A DNA stretch of 64,000 nt, from the NCBI GenBank assembly GCA_965215295.1, contig OZ244045.1:1922001-1986000 (forward strand). The letters run 5' to 3'. The position numbers were made by a program, and so were the translations under genes. Positions 1 to 9,466 of the stretch are shown here, piece after piece (positions within the stretch are counted from its first letter, which is position 1; each line of letters begins with the position of its first letter). Under the pieces are notes generated by a model. The model worked only from the letters and a program-made list of their open reading frames with translations, searched no databases and was not told where the DNA came from. Origin of the DNA: HK1 sp965215295. Lineage in GTDB: Bacteria; Pseudomonadota; Gammaproteobacteria; HK1.

Positions 1-1
1 C

Positions 2-118
2 AAGACGACCTGGCGCACCGTGAAGCGCATCAAGACCCTCGGCCCGTATGGGATTGGACTGTCTTTCACACCATCGCTCGGCAGCGACGTGGCCGGCAGA
101 TGGCAAATTTCCGAGTGA
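2..118 (+). CDS. C-terminal fragment of an unidentified protein (5' partial)
   Basis: An open frame enters from the left edge and stops at 116-118, encoding 38 residues that begin KTTWRTVKRIKTLGPY and end GRWQISE. It converges on the yhaN-like gene, leaving a 28 bp gap. The length is too short to assign a family, and it could be a chance open frame. It is listed because the convergent, tightly spaced arrangement is what a real gene end would look like. Confidence 0.3.
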   Translation, partial: KTTWRTVKRIKTLGPYGIGLSFTPSLGSDVAGRWQISE

Positions 119-146
119 CGCGCATTCCGCGGCGGGGCAGCGCTCT

Positions 147-3100
147 CTACGCGCTCGGCGTGTCCCCCAACGAAACGACGGGTATCAATTCGCCAAGGGT
201 TTCTCTCGCAATGTCCACCAGATGCTGGTGGTGCGTAAAGAAGAGCACCTGGGTCTTTGCCGCCAGTTGCCCGAGCACCTGAAATCCGGCGGCTGCACGC
301 TCGTCATCGAAGTTGATGAACAGATCGTCGGCGATGAAGGGTAGCGGAGGCGCCCGATCCAGATAGTCGGCAACCGAGGCGGTTCGCAGTGCGAGATAAA
401 GCTGGTCGGCCGTTCCGGTGCTCATTCCGGGGACGGCGACTTTCGCGCCGTCCGGGCGCTCGCCGATCAGATGCGGCCGATCCCGATCGTCGAAATCGAC
501 ACGAAGGTTCTTGAACGAACCACCGGTGAGAGTGGCGAAGAGCTGGCCGGCGCTCTTCAGCAGAGGCGCCTGCTTCTCGAGTCGGTAACGGTCGATCGCC
601 CATTGGAGCAGCAGGGCGGCGGAGCGGACTCGCACGTACTGCTCCGCGATGTCTCGCATCTCGGCAAGCGCCTCCTGCTGATCGGCCGCCGCCCGCGCTG
701 CCTTGTCATCGCCAGCGCCGCACACGGCTTCGAACGCCTGCCGAGCCGCAGTGCGACGTTCCCGCGTTTCGAGGCGACGCTCGTCCAGCTCCTGCAAATC
801 CTGCTCCAACGAGATCTCGCGGGCCGTTACCTGATCCGGAGCGACCTCCTCACACTCTCTACGCAATGCGTCAATCGAGAAACCGTCACCCGCCTCACCG
901 AGGGTCTTGAGCACCTGCGCCTGCTCCGCCTTCAACCCACGCAGCCGATCCGATCTGTCGATCGCAACCTTGAGCTGTTCGACATCCGTGACGCCAGCCG
1001 CTTCCTGAAGACGTTCCACATCTTCACGCGCGTGGCGGCGTTCGGCTTCGCGTTCATCGATCTCCCGTTCGAGGCCGGCGATGGTGTCGTCTTTCTCCCC
1101 TTGGAGATCACGCACGCGTTTGGCCTCGGTCAGGCGGCGTTCCATCTTAAGGGCCGCCTCTTCGGGTTCGAGCCGGGTCAGATCGGGGGCGACGATCTCC
1201 GCCAGTCGCGTGACGTCCCGGCCAAACGCTTCCATGTAGCCTTCAATCTTGCCGATGCGCTCGTGACGCAGGTTGATGACCTTGTCGACGCGAGCCCGCA
1301 TCTCATCGATCGTATCGATCTGCACCGAGACGGCCTCGGGGTCGGCGGTGGGATCGAGCCCCAGTGCCCCGAGCGCTTCAGCCCAACGGTGCCGCCATTC
1401 CGACCATGCCGCTTCGGCCTTCTCGAGCGCTTTGCGCTTGTTCTCCTCATCGGCGGCGGCCTGACGATGCTCCTTCTCCAACTGGCGCCGGTTTTCGGCA
1501 GCCCTTTCGTGCTCCCTCACTACCTGGTCCGCAATTTCAAGGACCACGGCAAGTGGTTGGCCGGCCGGCGCTGGCGTACCGGCTCCCAGCGCCGCGATTG
1601 CGTCAAGAATGCCGGCCCGGGATTCCGCTTCCTGGCGACGCAAGGCGGCGACCTGCCTCTCGGCCTTCGCCCGGCGCTCCTCTGCGTTCCCCATGTCCTT
1701 TCGGATACTCAGCCACTCCAGCATGTCGTCCGGCGCCAAGGGCTCGAACGGCGCCTCCGACCACATGTTGCGCCATGCGGCATCGAGCCCGCGACGTTCT
1801 TCGACAAGCGTTTCCTCCTCCTGGCCCAAGCTCTTCAGCAACTCTTCCTGCTCCTCGATCCCACGCAGCATCACGGCCAGCTGCGCCACGGCCTCGGTCT
1901 TGTCGAACCGACGGTCCGCGAGCGTGTCGGCGTTACGCACGGCTTCCTCATAGGCATCGGAGAGGTTGTCTCCAGTACCCGCAAAGGCGTTGCTCTCGTC
2001 CTCGGCCACGGGTACCCCTTCCACATGTCGGCGACGGATCAACGACCATCCAGCATCACGGTGCTTCCTGGCACGGAGGAGATCGCCGGTGGATACCACG
2101 TCTTCATCGCGGACGAGCCGCTCGGAGGCAGTGCGTAGCCGGTCCAGTTCCCGTCGCGCATCCCGAATTCGCTGGCGGCAGCTTTGCAAGCGTTCGTCCA
2201 GTGCGCGGGACGAGTCACGATGGTTCAGCACCGTATCCTGGGATGGCACCGGCAACGCACCGAGTGTGGCCTCGTCTGCAACCGCAGGCTTCAGGGACTC
2301 CAATAAACGGTCCAGAGACGCCTGCTCGTCTTCGACCTGCGCTACCGCGGCGCTGATGCGCGCAGCCATATCGCCGAGGCGACGCGTTGCTCTCGTCACC
2401 GCCTCGAGCTTCGACACATCGACCGGCTCGTCCGTCCGGGCATCCCGCAGCAACCTGCCGGCCCTGATCGCCGCCTCCTCGATCGCCGCTTTCGCACTCT
2501 CGACGGCTGAAAGGCGCTCTCCCCGCCGATTCAGGAGCATGCGGGCCGTGTTGACCTTCGGGCGGGGCGGGATGCGTCCGATGATCCGTTCAACATCGTC
2601 CGCATCCCATTCGAGATCCACCGCCAACCGCCGGAGGTCCGCCTCGACGCGGGCCAACTCGGCACGCAGTTCCGGGAGGTCCGCCTCTGCGTCGCGGGCG
2701 GTGATCCGCCGCTCATGGAGCTGCTCGATGTCGTTCTCGTGCGCAATGAGCCCTTCGTCAGGGGTCAGCTTGGAGCGCTCTTTGCGGGCGGTCTCGATCT
2801 GGCCCTTCAAGGTCTCGACGCGGCCCGTGGTCGCGGCATCTTTGCGCTCCGCGTCGTGCAGGACCCGAAGGGCATCTTCACCAAGCAACGTCACCTCGCC
2901 CAAGGCGGTGATCTCCCCCTCCAACTCTGCATTCCGGTGGACATTCCGGTATACCCGTCGAATACGCCCGATCTTTTGCCGCTCGGCGGACTTCGTCTCG
3001 ATCTCGTTTTCGAGCGCGTCATAGGCTTTCTGGACCTCCTCGAAGGCCTGTTCGAGCTTCCGCCAATGGTCGACCGTCACGGTGTGCTCGCGGAGCGTCC

Positions 3101-3692
3101 TGCGCGCCTCCTTCAGCCGATCATCCGCCTGATAGTACTTTCGCCGTGCCGCACGGCGTGGCGCCCAAAGTTCATCTGCTTCCTGCTCGAGATCCTTCAG
3201 TGTCTCGCGCAGGCCGGACAGCCCGGCGCTGGCCGAGAACAGCATTTGGCCGATATCGTCTTGCGCCTCGAGGATCTCGCGTCCACCTTCGCGCAAACGT
3301 TCATGATCCAGACTGAACATGCGCTTGATGAAGCCGCGATTCGCTCCGGCCAGGAATGGCGCGAGCGCGCCTTCACCCGCCGGCATCGGGGTTTCCTCCG
3401 GCGTGAGCAGCGTGTCTCTGTTGCCCTTCCGGCGCCGTACTTCGAGCGTCTCGTGATGGTCTTGAAGGACTGCGCCGACTCGCATGTCGGGATTGGCGTG
3501 GAGAAAGTTGAGTGGTGATTTGCGAGGAATGCCGAAGAGCAGGTCTTCGATGGCCAGGAGCGCGGTGGACTTCCCGGCTTCGTTCGGCCCGAACAGGATG
3601 TGGAAGTCCGGTTGACGATCAGGCAGAGGCAGATCGAGTGATTCTTCGGTGAAGCGGCCGTAGCGGATCAGATCAAGCCGGCGTAACCGCAT
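147..3692 (-). CDS. YhaN-like AAA/SMC-type ATPase (SbcC/Rad50-like)
   Basis: A 1181-residue protein whose N-terminus has an ABC/SMC-type P-loop (FGPNEAGKSTALLAIEDLLFG, about residues 34-54). Very long Glu/Arg/Ala-rich coiled coils follow, and a C-terminal ATPase lobe carries the Walker B-like segment LPFIADDLFINFDDERAAAG. This is the architecture of YhaN proteins, relatives of SbcC and Rad50, which pair with a Mre11-like nuclease in handling DNA ends. The start ATG lies 3 bp after the stop of the phosphoesterase gene, so the two are clearly an operon. The length fits YhaN and exceeds RecF. The repair role is inferred from family and partner. Confidence 0.9.
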   Translation of the reverse strand: MRLRRLDLIRYGRFTEESLDLPLPDRQPDFHILFGPNEAGKSTALLAIEDLLFGIPRKSPLNFLHANPDMRVGAVLQDHHETLEVRRRKGNRDTLLTPEETPMPAGEGALAPFLAGANRGFIKRMFSLDHERLREGGREILEAQDDIGQMLFSASAGLSGLRETLKDLEQEADELWAPRRAARRKYYQADDRLKEARRTLREHTVTVDHWRKLEQAFEEVQKAYDALENEIETKSAERQKIGRIRRVYRNVHRNAELEGEITALGEVTLLGEDALRVLHDAERKDAATTGRVETLKGQIETARKERSKLTPDEGLIAHENDIEQLHERRITARDAEADLPELRAELARVEADLRRLAVDLEWDADDVERIIGRIPPRPKVNTARMLLNRRGERLSAVESAKAAIEEAAIRAGRLLRDARTDEPVDVSKLEAVTRATRRLGDMAARISAAVAQVEDEQASLDRLLESLKPAVADEATLGALPVPSQDTVLNHRDSSRALDERLQSCRQRIRDARRELDRLRTASERLVRDEDVVSTGDLLRARKHRDAGWSLIRRRHVEGVPVAEDESNAFAGTGDNLSDAYEEAVRNADTLADRRFDKTEAVAQLAVMLRGIEEQEELLKSLGQEEETLVEERRGLDAAWRNMWSEAPFEPLAPDDMLEWLSIRKDMGNAEERRAKAERQVAALRRQEAESRAGILDAIAALGAGTPAPAGQPLAVVLEIADQVVREHERAAENRRQLEKEHRQAAADEENKRKALEKAEAAWSEWRHRWAEALGALGLDPTADPEAVSVQIDTIDEMRARVDKVINLRHERIGKIEGYMEAFGRDVTRLAEIVAPDLTRLEPEEAALKMERRLTEAKRVRDLQGEKDDTIAGLEREIDEREAERRHAREDVERLQEAAGVTDVEQLKVAIDRSDRLRGLKAEQAQVLKTLGEAGDGFSIDALRRECEEVAPDQVTAREISLEQDLQELDERRLETRERRTAARQAFEAVCGAGDDKAARAAADQQEALAEMRDIAEQYVRVRSAALLLQWAIDRYRLEKQAPLLKSAGQLFATLTGGSFKNLRVDFDDRDRPHLIGERPDGAKVAVPGMSTGTADQLYLALRTASVADYLDRAPPLPFIADDLFINFDDERAAAGFQVLGQLAAKTQVLFFTHHQHLVDIARETLGELIPVVSLGDTPSA

Positions 3693-3695
3693 CGT

Positions 3696-4970
3696 CTACT
3701 GCCCTTGCGCCGTGATCCGCGCCGTCAGATAGCTGCTCATCTCGCCGACGAGTCCGGCGTACTCGCCATCGATGGCGGCCCTCAGAGCCGCGTCCTCCGA
3801 TTCGGCGCGAAGCTCATGAGGCAGCCCGCTCACAAGCCCGCCGATATCGGCCTCGAGCCGTTCACGCAGGTCCTCGTCTTCGCTCGCGACCGCCAGCATG
3901 CGTTGAAGCTCGCCCAGCGCATCCTCCCGTTCGCGAAGCGTCGCGGGATCGACCGCGGGCTGCGTCGCGATGACGACCCGCTCGATCCAGGCCGCTTCTT
4001 CGCCGAACCCCAAAGCCGCGGCCCGCGCCTCGGCAAGCAGATGCTCCCTCGATGCAAGCAGCCCATCATGGATCTCGCCCCTGCCGGTCAACTCGATGCG
4101 GCAGGCGAGGAGCCGTCCGTCCGAGTCACGCTCGATGGCGCTCTCGATGTCTGTACGCACACGGTCGACGACTTCGTTCATCTTCGTGCAACCATCGACG
4201 TTGACGGACAGCAGCGCCCAACGCACGACATCGGCGTGAATGGGCGACAACTCTGCAAGCTCGCCATCGTTGACCGCAACCAGGCAGGCACTCTTGGGTC
4301 CCGTCTCGCGAATGTGCCGCCCCTGGAGGTTGCCGGGGAAGACCACGTGAGGCCGTTCGTTCAGAACGCCGCCCTGATGCACGTGGCCGAGGGCCCAGTA
4401 GTCATATCCCTTGTTGACGAGGTCATGGAGTGCGCAGGGCGCATAATTGGCGTGGCCTCCCATTCCGCCGAGTCCCGTATGAAGGACGCCGATGTTGAAC
4501 GTGCCCTGCACCGGCTGCGGATAGCCCGGGACCAGATTGTCGGTCACGTCGCGCCGCGGGAAGCTCTGGCCGTGAAGCGTGACGCCGAGCTCTTCGAGCG
4601 GGAAGGTCTGGGGTCGTCGTGACCCGAACGTCCGCACATTCCCGGGCAGGTCGAGACGGCGGGTGATCCGGCTCTGTGCATCGTGATTGCCGTAGAGCAG
4701 AAAGACGGGGATGCCTTCCTCTGCAAGTCGGCCCATCTGGCGTACGAAGAAAAGCCCTGTCCGGTAATCGCGCCAATCCCCGTCATAGAGGTCGCCCGCG
4801 ATGATGACGAAGTCGACTTTCTCTTGAATCGCTTGCCCGATCAGGGTGTCGAACGCTTCGCGGGGCGCCGCCCTGATCCGTTCAGCGGCACTCCCTTCCT
4901 GACCGGCGAGGCCCCTGAGCGGACTGTCGAGATGAATATCCGCCGTATGGATGAATCGGAATGATGTCAA
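3696..4970 (-). CDS. YhaO-like metallophosphoesterase (SbcD/Mre11-like exonuclease)
   Basis: A 424-residue protein opening with the calcineurin-type metal motifs: FIHTADIHLDSPL (Asp and His ligands), VIIAGDLYDGDW, LYGNHDAQS and, further on, ALGHVHQGG. These are the ordered signatures of Mre11/SbcD nucleases; the C-terminal half matches the capping region of YhaO proteins. The start is TTG at 4970. The next in-frame methionines fall inside the catalytic motifs, so the TTG start is favoured. It is the upstream gene of a two-gene operon with the YhaN-like ATPase, together a likely DNA-end processing complex in the cytoplasm. Confidence 0.9.
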   Translation of the reverse strand: MTSFRFIHTADIHLDSPLRGLAGQEGSAAERIRAAPREAFDTLIGQAIQEKVDFVIIAGDLYDGDWRDYRTGLFFVRQMGRLAEEGIPVFLLYGNHDAQSRITRRLDLPGNVRTFGSRRPQTFPLEELGVTLHGQSFPRRDVTDNLVPGYPQPVQGTFNIGVLHTGLGGMGGHANYAPCALHDLVNKGYDYWALGHVHQGGVLNERPHVVFPGNLQGRHIRETGPKSACLVAVNDGELAELSPIHADVVRWALLSVNVDGCTKMNEVVDRVRTDIESAIERDSDGRLLACRIELTGRGEIHDGLLASREHLLAEARAAALGFGEEAAWIERVVIATQPAVDPATLREREDALGELQRMLAVASEDEDLRERLEADIGGLVSGLPHELRAESEDAALRAAIDGEYAGLVGEMSSYLTARITAQGQ

Positions 4971-5114
4971 AGGATCTTCCTCTCATCCTGCCGTCTGCCC
5001 GCGGCAGGTGGACGCCACCGTCCGGTGCGCCAAATGTACACAACGTCCGGCCTTCCTTGAATCGGACGGGCTTTCCCCGGCGACGAGAGAGACGAACTGC
5101 CGTCGATCAAGCCG

Positions 5115-5369
5115 TCAATAGTGATAGCGGCACTGCGCGATCAGCACGGCGTCGTTTTCCACCTTGTAGACGAGGCGGTGCTCGCTGTCGATTCGGCGAG
5201 ACCAGTACCCCGTCAGGCCGTGTCGCAGGGGTTCGGGCTTGCCGATGCCATCGTGCGGGGAGCGAAGAATATCCTGTATCAGGGTGTTGACTCGCTTGAG
5301 CCGCTTTCGATCCGTCGTCTGCCAATGGAGATAGTCGCGCCATGCAGGCTCGGAGAAGACCAGCCTCAC
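5115..5369 (-). CDS. yoeB: YoeB family toxin (ribosome-dependent mRNA endonuclease)
   Basis: 84 residues matching Escherichia coli YoeB almost end to end. The hallmarks are DYLHWQTTDRKRLKRVNTLI, GKPEPLRHGLTGYWSRRI, SEHRLVYKV and the C-terminal CRYHY. The catalytic Glu, Arg and penultimate His of the RelE fold are all present, so the toxin looks intact. YoeB cleaves mRNA in the ribosomal A site and is neutralised by YefM. Its GTG start overlaps the yefM stop by 4 bp (GTGA), giving translational coupling. It sits downstream of its antitoxin, the usual order. Confidence 0.95.
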   Translation of the reverse strand: MRLVFSEPAWRDYLHWQTTDRKRLKRVNTLIQDILRSPHDGIGKPEPLRHGLTGYWSRRIDSEHRLVYKVENDAVLIAQCRYHY

Positions 5370-5617
5370 TCGACGAGTTCCTTCTCCATGCCCGCTCCGG
5401 ATTCGAGCTCGGCAATCGACTGAAGGAGCCGGCGCGCATTCTTCGGGCTGCGAAGCAGGTAGGCGGTCTCCTCGAAGGCGTGATAGTCGTCCAGCGACAT
5501 CATGACCACCGATCCGGCGTTCCTGCGCGTGATCACCACCGGCGCGTGGTCGTCACAGACCTTGTCCAGGGTCTTGGCAAACCGCGCGCGCGCCTCGGAA
5601 CAGGTGATGGTGTCCAT
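5366..5617 (-). CDS. yefM: YefM family antitoxin
   Basis: 83 residues starting MDTITCSEARARFAKTLDKV, with the Phd/YefM DNA-binding N-terminus and the conserved segment YLLRSPKNARRLLQSI that begins the toxin-binding tail. An in-frame upstream start at 5695 would add a non-conserved extension running through the operator, so the ATG at 5617 is preferred. YefM binds its own promoter and sequesters YoeB. It overlaps yoeB by 4 bp. Confidence 0.94.
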   Translation of the reverse strand: MDTITCSEARARFAKTLDKVCDDHAPVVITRRNAGSVVMMSLDDYHAFEETAYLLRSPKNARRLLQSIAELESGAGMEKELVE

Positions 5618-5639
5618 GGGAGTCGATTCCAGCGGGAGT

Positions 5640-5657
5640 TGTACGACCAATTGTACA
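5640..5657 (-). promoter_or_regulatory. YefM/YoeB operator (paired TGTAC motifs)
   Basis: Upstream of the yefM start are TGTACG at 5640-5645 and the perfect palindrome TGTACA at 5652-5657, 12 bp apart. In E. coli the YefM-YoeB operator is built from palindromes with a TGTACA core, so motif and position (23-40 bp before the antitoxin start) fit autorepression. The identification by analogy is strong, but no binding data are implied. Confidence 0.75.
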
Positions 5658-5749
5658 GTTCGGACCATGCATGGCAAGCGGCTTCCACGAAGCATTCGGC
5701 GTGATGGAGCGAGTCCCGTGCCCCTCGCGTCAACGACGGATGCGTGCCC

Positions 5750-7255
5750 CTACCCGAACCGCAGCTCGATCTCCGCCGCGTCGAGACAGGCCCGCTCCTG
5801 CTCCAGATCGGCCCGGGTGAGAGGGTGTGCGTCGAGCCAGCCGGGCGGAAACGACAGCGCCAGCGCCTCGCCTTGCAGCTCCGCTTCGATGGGGGGCAGG
5901 AAGTCGTCCGCGCGCGAGCGGTTCAACACCACCGCGAGGCGAAGCAGCACGCAGAGCCTGCGTACCCGGCGCGCGTCTCCGGGGGCGAGCTGATCGAATA
6001 CCGAGGAAGGAAACTTCCTCCGGTGCCCGCGTACCAGCGAGGACAGCATCGACTGCGCCTGCCGGGAGAATCCGGACATGTCGCCGTTGGCGAGCAGGTA
6101 CGCGCCGTGCTTGTGGTACTGGTTGTGGGAGACGAAGAGCCCCGCCTCGTGGAGGCGCGCGGCCCACTCCAGGAGCTGCTCCGCCTCCCCGCCGTCGAGT
6201 CCCCACGCCTCGCCCACCTGGCGGTGCAGCGCGAGCGCGGCGCCGGCGACCCGCCGGCCCTGGGCATCGTCGATACGATACCGCTCGATGCGCCGCTGCA
6301 CCGTGGCGTCACGGACGTCCTCGTGGCGGATGCGGCCGATGAGGTCGAACAGCAACCCTTCGCGCAACGCCATGTCGGAAACGTCGAGATGCTCGATGTC
6401 GAGCGCATCGAGGGCGGCCGACAGCACCGCGACCCCGCCCGGGAGCACGGGGCGACGGTCGTCCCTGAGCTCCCTGAGCCTGACCGCATCGACGTGCCGA
6501 CTCCTCACCAGCTCGCGCCGCAGGCGGCGCAACGCGCCTCGATCGATCCCGTTCTCGCACCAGCCGGCGGCGCGCGCGATCGCCGCGATCGCCCTGATCG
6601 TGCCGGAGGAGCCGACCGCCGAACCCCAGCCGGCGGCACGGTAGCGCCGCTCGATCGGCTCGAACTCGACACGGGCCGCAAGCACCGCGCTCTTCATCGA
6701 GTGCTTGTCGATCCGGCCCTCGGGGAAGAACCGCTGGCTGATGCCGACACAGCCGATGTACAGGCTTTCCCTGTGCACCGGCGCGAACCCCCTCCCGACG
6801 ATGCACTCCGTGCTGCCGCCGCCGATGTCGATGACGAGGCGGCGTTCGCCGTCGTCGGCGAGCGCGTGCGCCACTCCGAGGTAGATGAGCCGGGCCTCTT
6901 CCCGGCCCGCGATGACCTCGATCGAGTGGCCGAGCACGCGCTCCGCCTCGCGCCGGAACGCCTCGCCGTCGCGGGCGCTGCGCAGCGTATTGGTGCCCAC
7001 CGCCCGCACCGCGTCGCCGGGCATGTGGCGCAACCTCTGCCCGAAGCGGCGAAGACAGGCGAGCGCCCGCTCGACCGCGTCGCGGCACAGGCGCTTGCGG
7101 GCGTCGAGCCCCGCCGCGAGACGCACCGGCTCGCGCAACCGGTCGACGACATCGAGGTGGCCGTCGACGACTTTGCCGATGACGAGGTGAAAGCTGTTGG
7201 AGCCGAGATCGACCGCGGCGAGCTGCCGGGGAGCCGACGGCGCGCCCTCCGCCAT
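5750..7255 (-). CDS. ppx: Ppx/GppA family exopolyphosphatase
   Basis: 501 residues from the ATG at 7255. It begins with the Ppx/GppA phosphate-binding signature LAAVDLGSNSFHLVIG and continues with DIGGGSTECIVG, the second ASKHA nucleotide/phosphate loop, and GSSGTIRAIAA. The C-terminal half is the HD-like helical region of long Ppx/GppA proteins. The enzyme hydrolyses inorganic polyphosphate or pppGpp in the cytoplasm. A TTG at 7309, overlapping the phoR stop, is an alternative start; ATG 7255 gives a family-like N-terminus. Placement after phoB-phoR suggests control by phosphate starvation. Confidence 0.9.
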   Translation of the reverse strand: MAEGAPSAPRQLAAVDLGSNSFHLVIGKVVDGHLDVVDRLREPVRLAAGLDARKRLCRDAVERALACLRRFGQRLRHMPGDAVRAVGTNTLRSARDGEAFRREAERVLGHSIEVIAGREEARLIYLGVAHALADDGERRLVIDIGGGSTECIVGRGFAPVHRESLYIGCVGISQRFFPEGRIDKHSMKSAVLAARVEFEPIERRYRAAGWGSAVGSSGTIRAIAAIARAAGWCENGIDRGALRRLRRELVRSRHVDAVRLRELRDDRRPVLPGGVAVLSAALDALDIEHLDVSDMALREGLLFDLIGRIRHEDVRDATVQRRIERYRIDDAQGRRVAGAALALHRQVGEAWGLDGGEAEQLLEWAARLHEAGLFVSHNQYHKHGAYLLANGDMSGFSRQAQSMLSSLVRGHRRKFPSSVFDQLAPGDARRVRRLCVLLRLAVVLNRSRADDFLPPIEAELQGEALALSFPPGWLDAHPLTRADLEQERACLDAAEIELRFG

Positions 7256-7301
7256 CCCCGCGATCGCGGGCGCCGGCGAGGGCGGCACGGCGCCGGCCGC
7301 A

Positions 7302-8636
7302 TCAGGCAACCGCCTGGCGCTCCTGGTCGTGCGGTGTCTCGGAGGATACGGCGCGATGCGCCGGGAACCGGCACGAGAACCGGCTGCCCTCGCCGAGCCG
7401 GCTCTCGACCTCGAGCCGCGCGTCGTGGCGAACGAGCACGTGCTTCACGATCGCCAGTCCGAGCCCGGTGCCGCCCATCTCGTGCGAGCGTCCCTTGTCG
7501 ACGCGATAGAACCGCTCGGTGAGGCGCGGGATGTGGCTCTCTTCGATGCCCTCCCCGGTATCGGTCACGTCCAGCCGGGCGCCGCCCTCCCCGTCCGGCG
7601 CCCACCGCAGCCGGACGGTCCCCCCCGCGCGCGTGTGCTGCACGGCGTTGAACGCGATGTTCGAGAACGCGCTGTAGAGCTCGTTCCAGTCGCCGCGCAG
7701 GGAGAGCTCCGGGTCCACGTGGAGGAAGATGCGGTGGACCCCTTCGCGGAGCGCGCGGGCGTCCCTGGCGATCGATTCGAGCATCTCCGGCACCGCGACC
7801 GGCTCGACGGACGCGGCGCCGGGCGTCGCCTCCAGTCGCGAGAGCTGCAGCAGGTCCTCCACGATCAGGCTCATCCGCGCCGCCTGCTGCGACATCTGCG
7901 CGACCGGGCGCCTGAACTCGGCAGGGAGCGAACCGTCGTCCTCGAGCGACTCCAGGTACCCGACGACGACGGTGAGGGGGCTGCGCAGCTCGTGCGACAC
8001 GTTGGCCACGAAGTCCTTGCGCATCTGTTCCAGGTTGTGGAGCCGGGTCACGTTGCGCACCACCATCAGGCGCCGGCTGCCGCCGTAGGGAACGATCCGG
8101 ATCAGGAGCTGGAGCTCCCGGCGCAGCGGGGAGGTGAGGTGGAGCGGTTCGTCGAACGCCTCCGCGTTCAGGACCTCGGCGAACTCCGGGTTCCGGACGA
8201 AGTCGGCCATCGGCTGCCCGACATCGCGCGGGCTCTCCAGGCCCAGCAACCCGCTCGACGCCTTGTTCATCCACAGGATGATGCCGTCGGCGTCCAGGAC
8301 GATGGCGCCGTCGGGCAGCGCCTCCGCCGCCTGCTGGAACCGCGCCACGACCTTGCGCAGGCGCTTCTTGCGCTTGCGGTTCTGGCGGCGAATGCGGCTC
8401 AGCGACTCGAACACCTGGCCCCAGATCCCGCGGGTCGCGGGGTCGAGCTCGCGGTCGTCGCCCGCCAGCCAGCGGGCGAGGCGATGGACGTTGTAGACAT
8501 GCCACGAGACGCACGCGCACGCGCCGGCGAGCAGCAGCCAGGGAGTGAGCCCCAGCAGGAAGTCCGCGATCGCGAGCGCGGCCGCCCCCGCCGCGAGGCG
8601 GCGCCACCCCCGGATGCGCGCCCTCGCCATGGTCAT
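7302..8636 (-). CDS. phoR: Phosphate regulon sensor histidine kinase PhoR
   Basis: 444 residues from the ATG at 8636. There are two short hydrophobic segments near the N-terminus (about residues 15-45). A PAS domain follows around VLDADGIILWMNKASSGLLG. The HisKA box FVANVSHELRSPLTVVVGYL has phospho-acceptor His near residue 215, and the HATPase motifs include VTDTGEGIEESHIPRLTERFYRVDKGRS and GGTGLGLAIVKHV. This is the PhoR arrangement, which responds to phosphate limitation and phosphorylates PhoB. It lies 85 bp downstream of phoB on the same strand. Confidence 0.92.
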   Translation of the reverse strand: MTMARARIRGWRRLAAGAAALAIADFLLGLTPWLLLAGACACVSWHVYNVHRLARWLAGDDRELDPATRGIWGQVFESLSRIRRQNRKRKKRLRKVVARFQQAAEALPDGAIVLDADGIILWMNKASSGLLGLESPRDVGQPMADFVRNPEFAEVLNAEAFDEPLHLTSPLRRELQLLIRIVPYGGSRRLMVVRNVTRLHNLEQMRKDFVANVSHELRSPLTVVVGYLESLEDDGSLPAEFRRPVAQMSQQAARMSLIVEDLLQLSRLEATPGAASVEPVAVPEMLESIARDARALREGVHRIFLHVDPELSLRGDWNELYSAFSNIAFNAVQHTRAGGTVRLRWAPDGEGGARLDVTDTGEGIEESHIPRLTERFYRVDKGRSHEMGGTGLGLAIVKHVLVRHDARLEVESRLGEGSRFSCRFPAHRAVSSETPHDQERQAVA

Positions 8637-8721
8637 CGGCCCGGTCCCCGGCCGCGCGCCCCGTCGTGCCGGGCCGTGCTCCACCGGCAACCGGAGCGGC
8701 GCCGGCGTGACCGCCCCCGGC

Positions 8722-9414
8722 TCACCCGGGATGGCGGGAGAACCGGTAGCCGGTCCCGTGCACGGTCTGGACGAACCGGTCGAAGCCGTGTTCCGCGAGC
8801 GCCTTGCGCAACCGGCGGATGTGGACGTCGACGGTGCGTTCCTCGATGTAGACGTCGCGGCCCCAGACCCGATCGAGGAGCTGGCTCCGGGTGAACACGC
8901 GTTCTGGATGGCTCATGAAGAAGTGGAGCATGCGGAACTCCGTCGGCCCGATCCGGACCGGCGTGCCGCGACAGGTGACGCGATGGCTCAGGGGGTCGAG
9001 CCGCAGTCCGCCGATCTCGATCGGATCGTCGCCGCCGAGCGGAGTGGTCCGCTTCAACACCGCGGCGATCCGCGCCACCAGCTCCTTCACCGAGAAGGGC
9101 TTGACCACGTAGTCGTCGGCGCCCGCTTCGAACCCGCTCAGCTTGTCGCCTTCCTCGCCCTTCGCAGTCAGCATGATGATCGGGATGTCCCGGGTGGAAT
9201 CGTCCCGGCGGAGCCGGCGGGCGTACTCCAGGCCGCTCACCCCGGGCAGCATCCGGTCGAGCAGGATCAGGTCCGGGGGAGACTCCTCGATCTCGCGGAC
9301 CGCATGCGCGGCATCCGCCACCGCCCGGGTTTCGAAACCGGCCCGCGACAGCGCGTGTTGCACCATCTCCCGGATGGCGGCCTCGTCCTCGACGAGAAGA
9401 ATGCGCCTGCTCAC
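8722..9414 (-). CDS. phoB: Phosphate regulon response regulator PhoB
   Basis: 230 residues. The receiver domain starts RRILLVEDEAAIREMV, with phospho-acceptor Asp53 in LILLDRMLPG and the switch Lys in VVKPFSVKEL. The C-terminal OmpR-type winged helix includes TVDVHIRRLRKAL. The GTG start at 9414 is preceded by a GGAGGAG-type ribosome site about 10 bp upstream. Together with phoR and ppx it forms a phosphate-response operon. A Pho box lies 53 bp upstream, consistent with autoactivation. Confidence 0.95.
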   Translation of the reverse strand: MSRRILLVEDEAAIREMVQHALSRAGFETRAVADAAHAVREIEESPPDLILLDRMLPGVSGLEYARRLRRDDSTRDIPIIMLTAKGEEGDKLSGFEAGADDYVVKPFSVKELVARIAAVLKRTTPLGGDDPIEIGGLRLDPLSHRVTCRGTPVRIGPTEFRMLHFFMSHPERVFTRSQLLDRVWGRDVYIEERTVDVHIRRLRKALAEHGFDRFVQTVHGTGYRFSRHPG

Positions 9415-9466
9415 CGCCGACCCTCCTCCTCGCCCCTTGCGTCTCCATGGATTTCAGCGTCCGGTG

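Noticed and set aside
471..2138. 555-residue open frame antisense to the YhaN-like gene
   Set aside because: No motifs; it mirrors the coiled-coil coding sequence of the ATPase.
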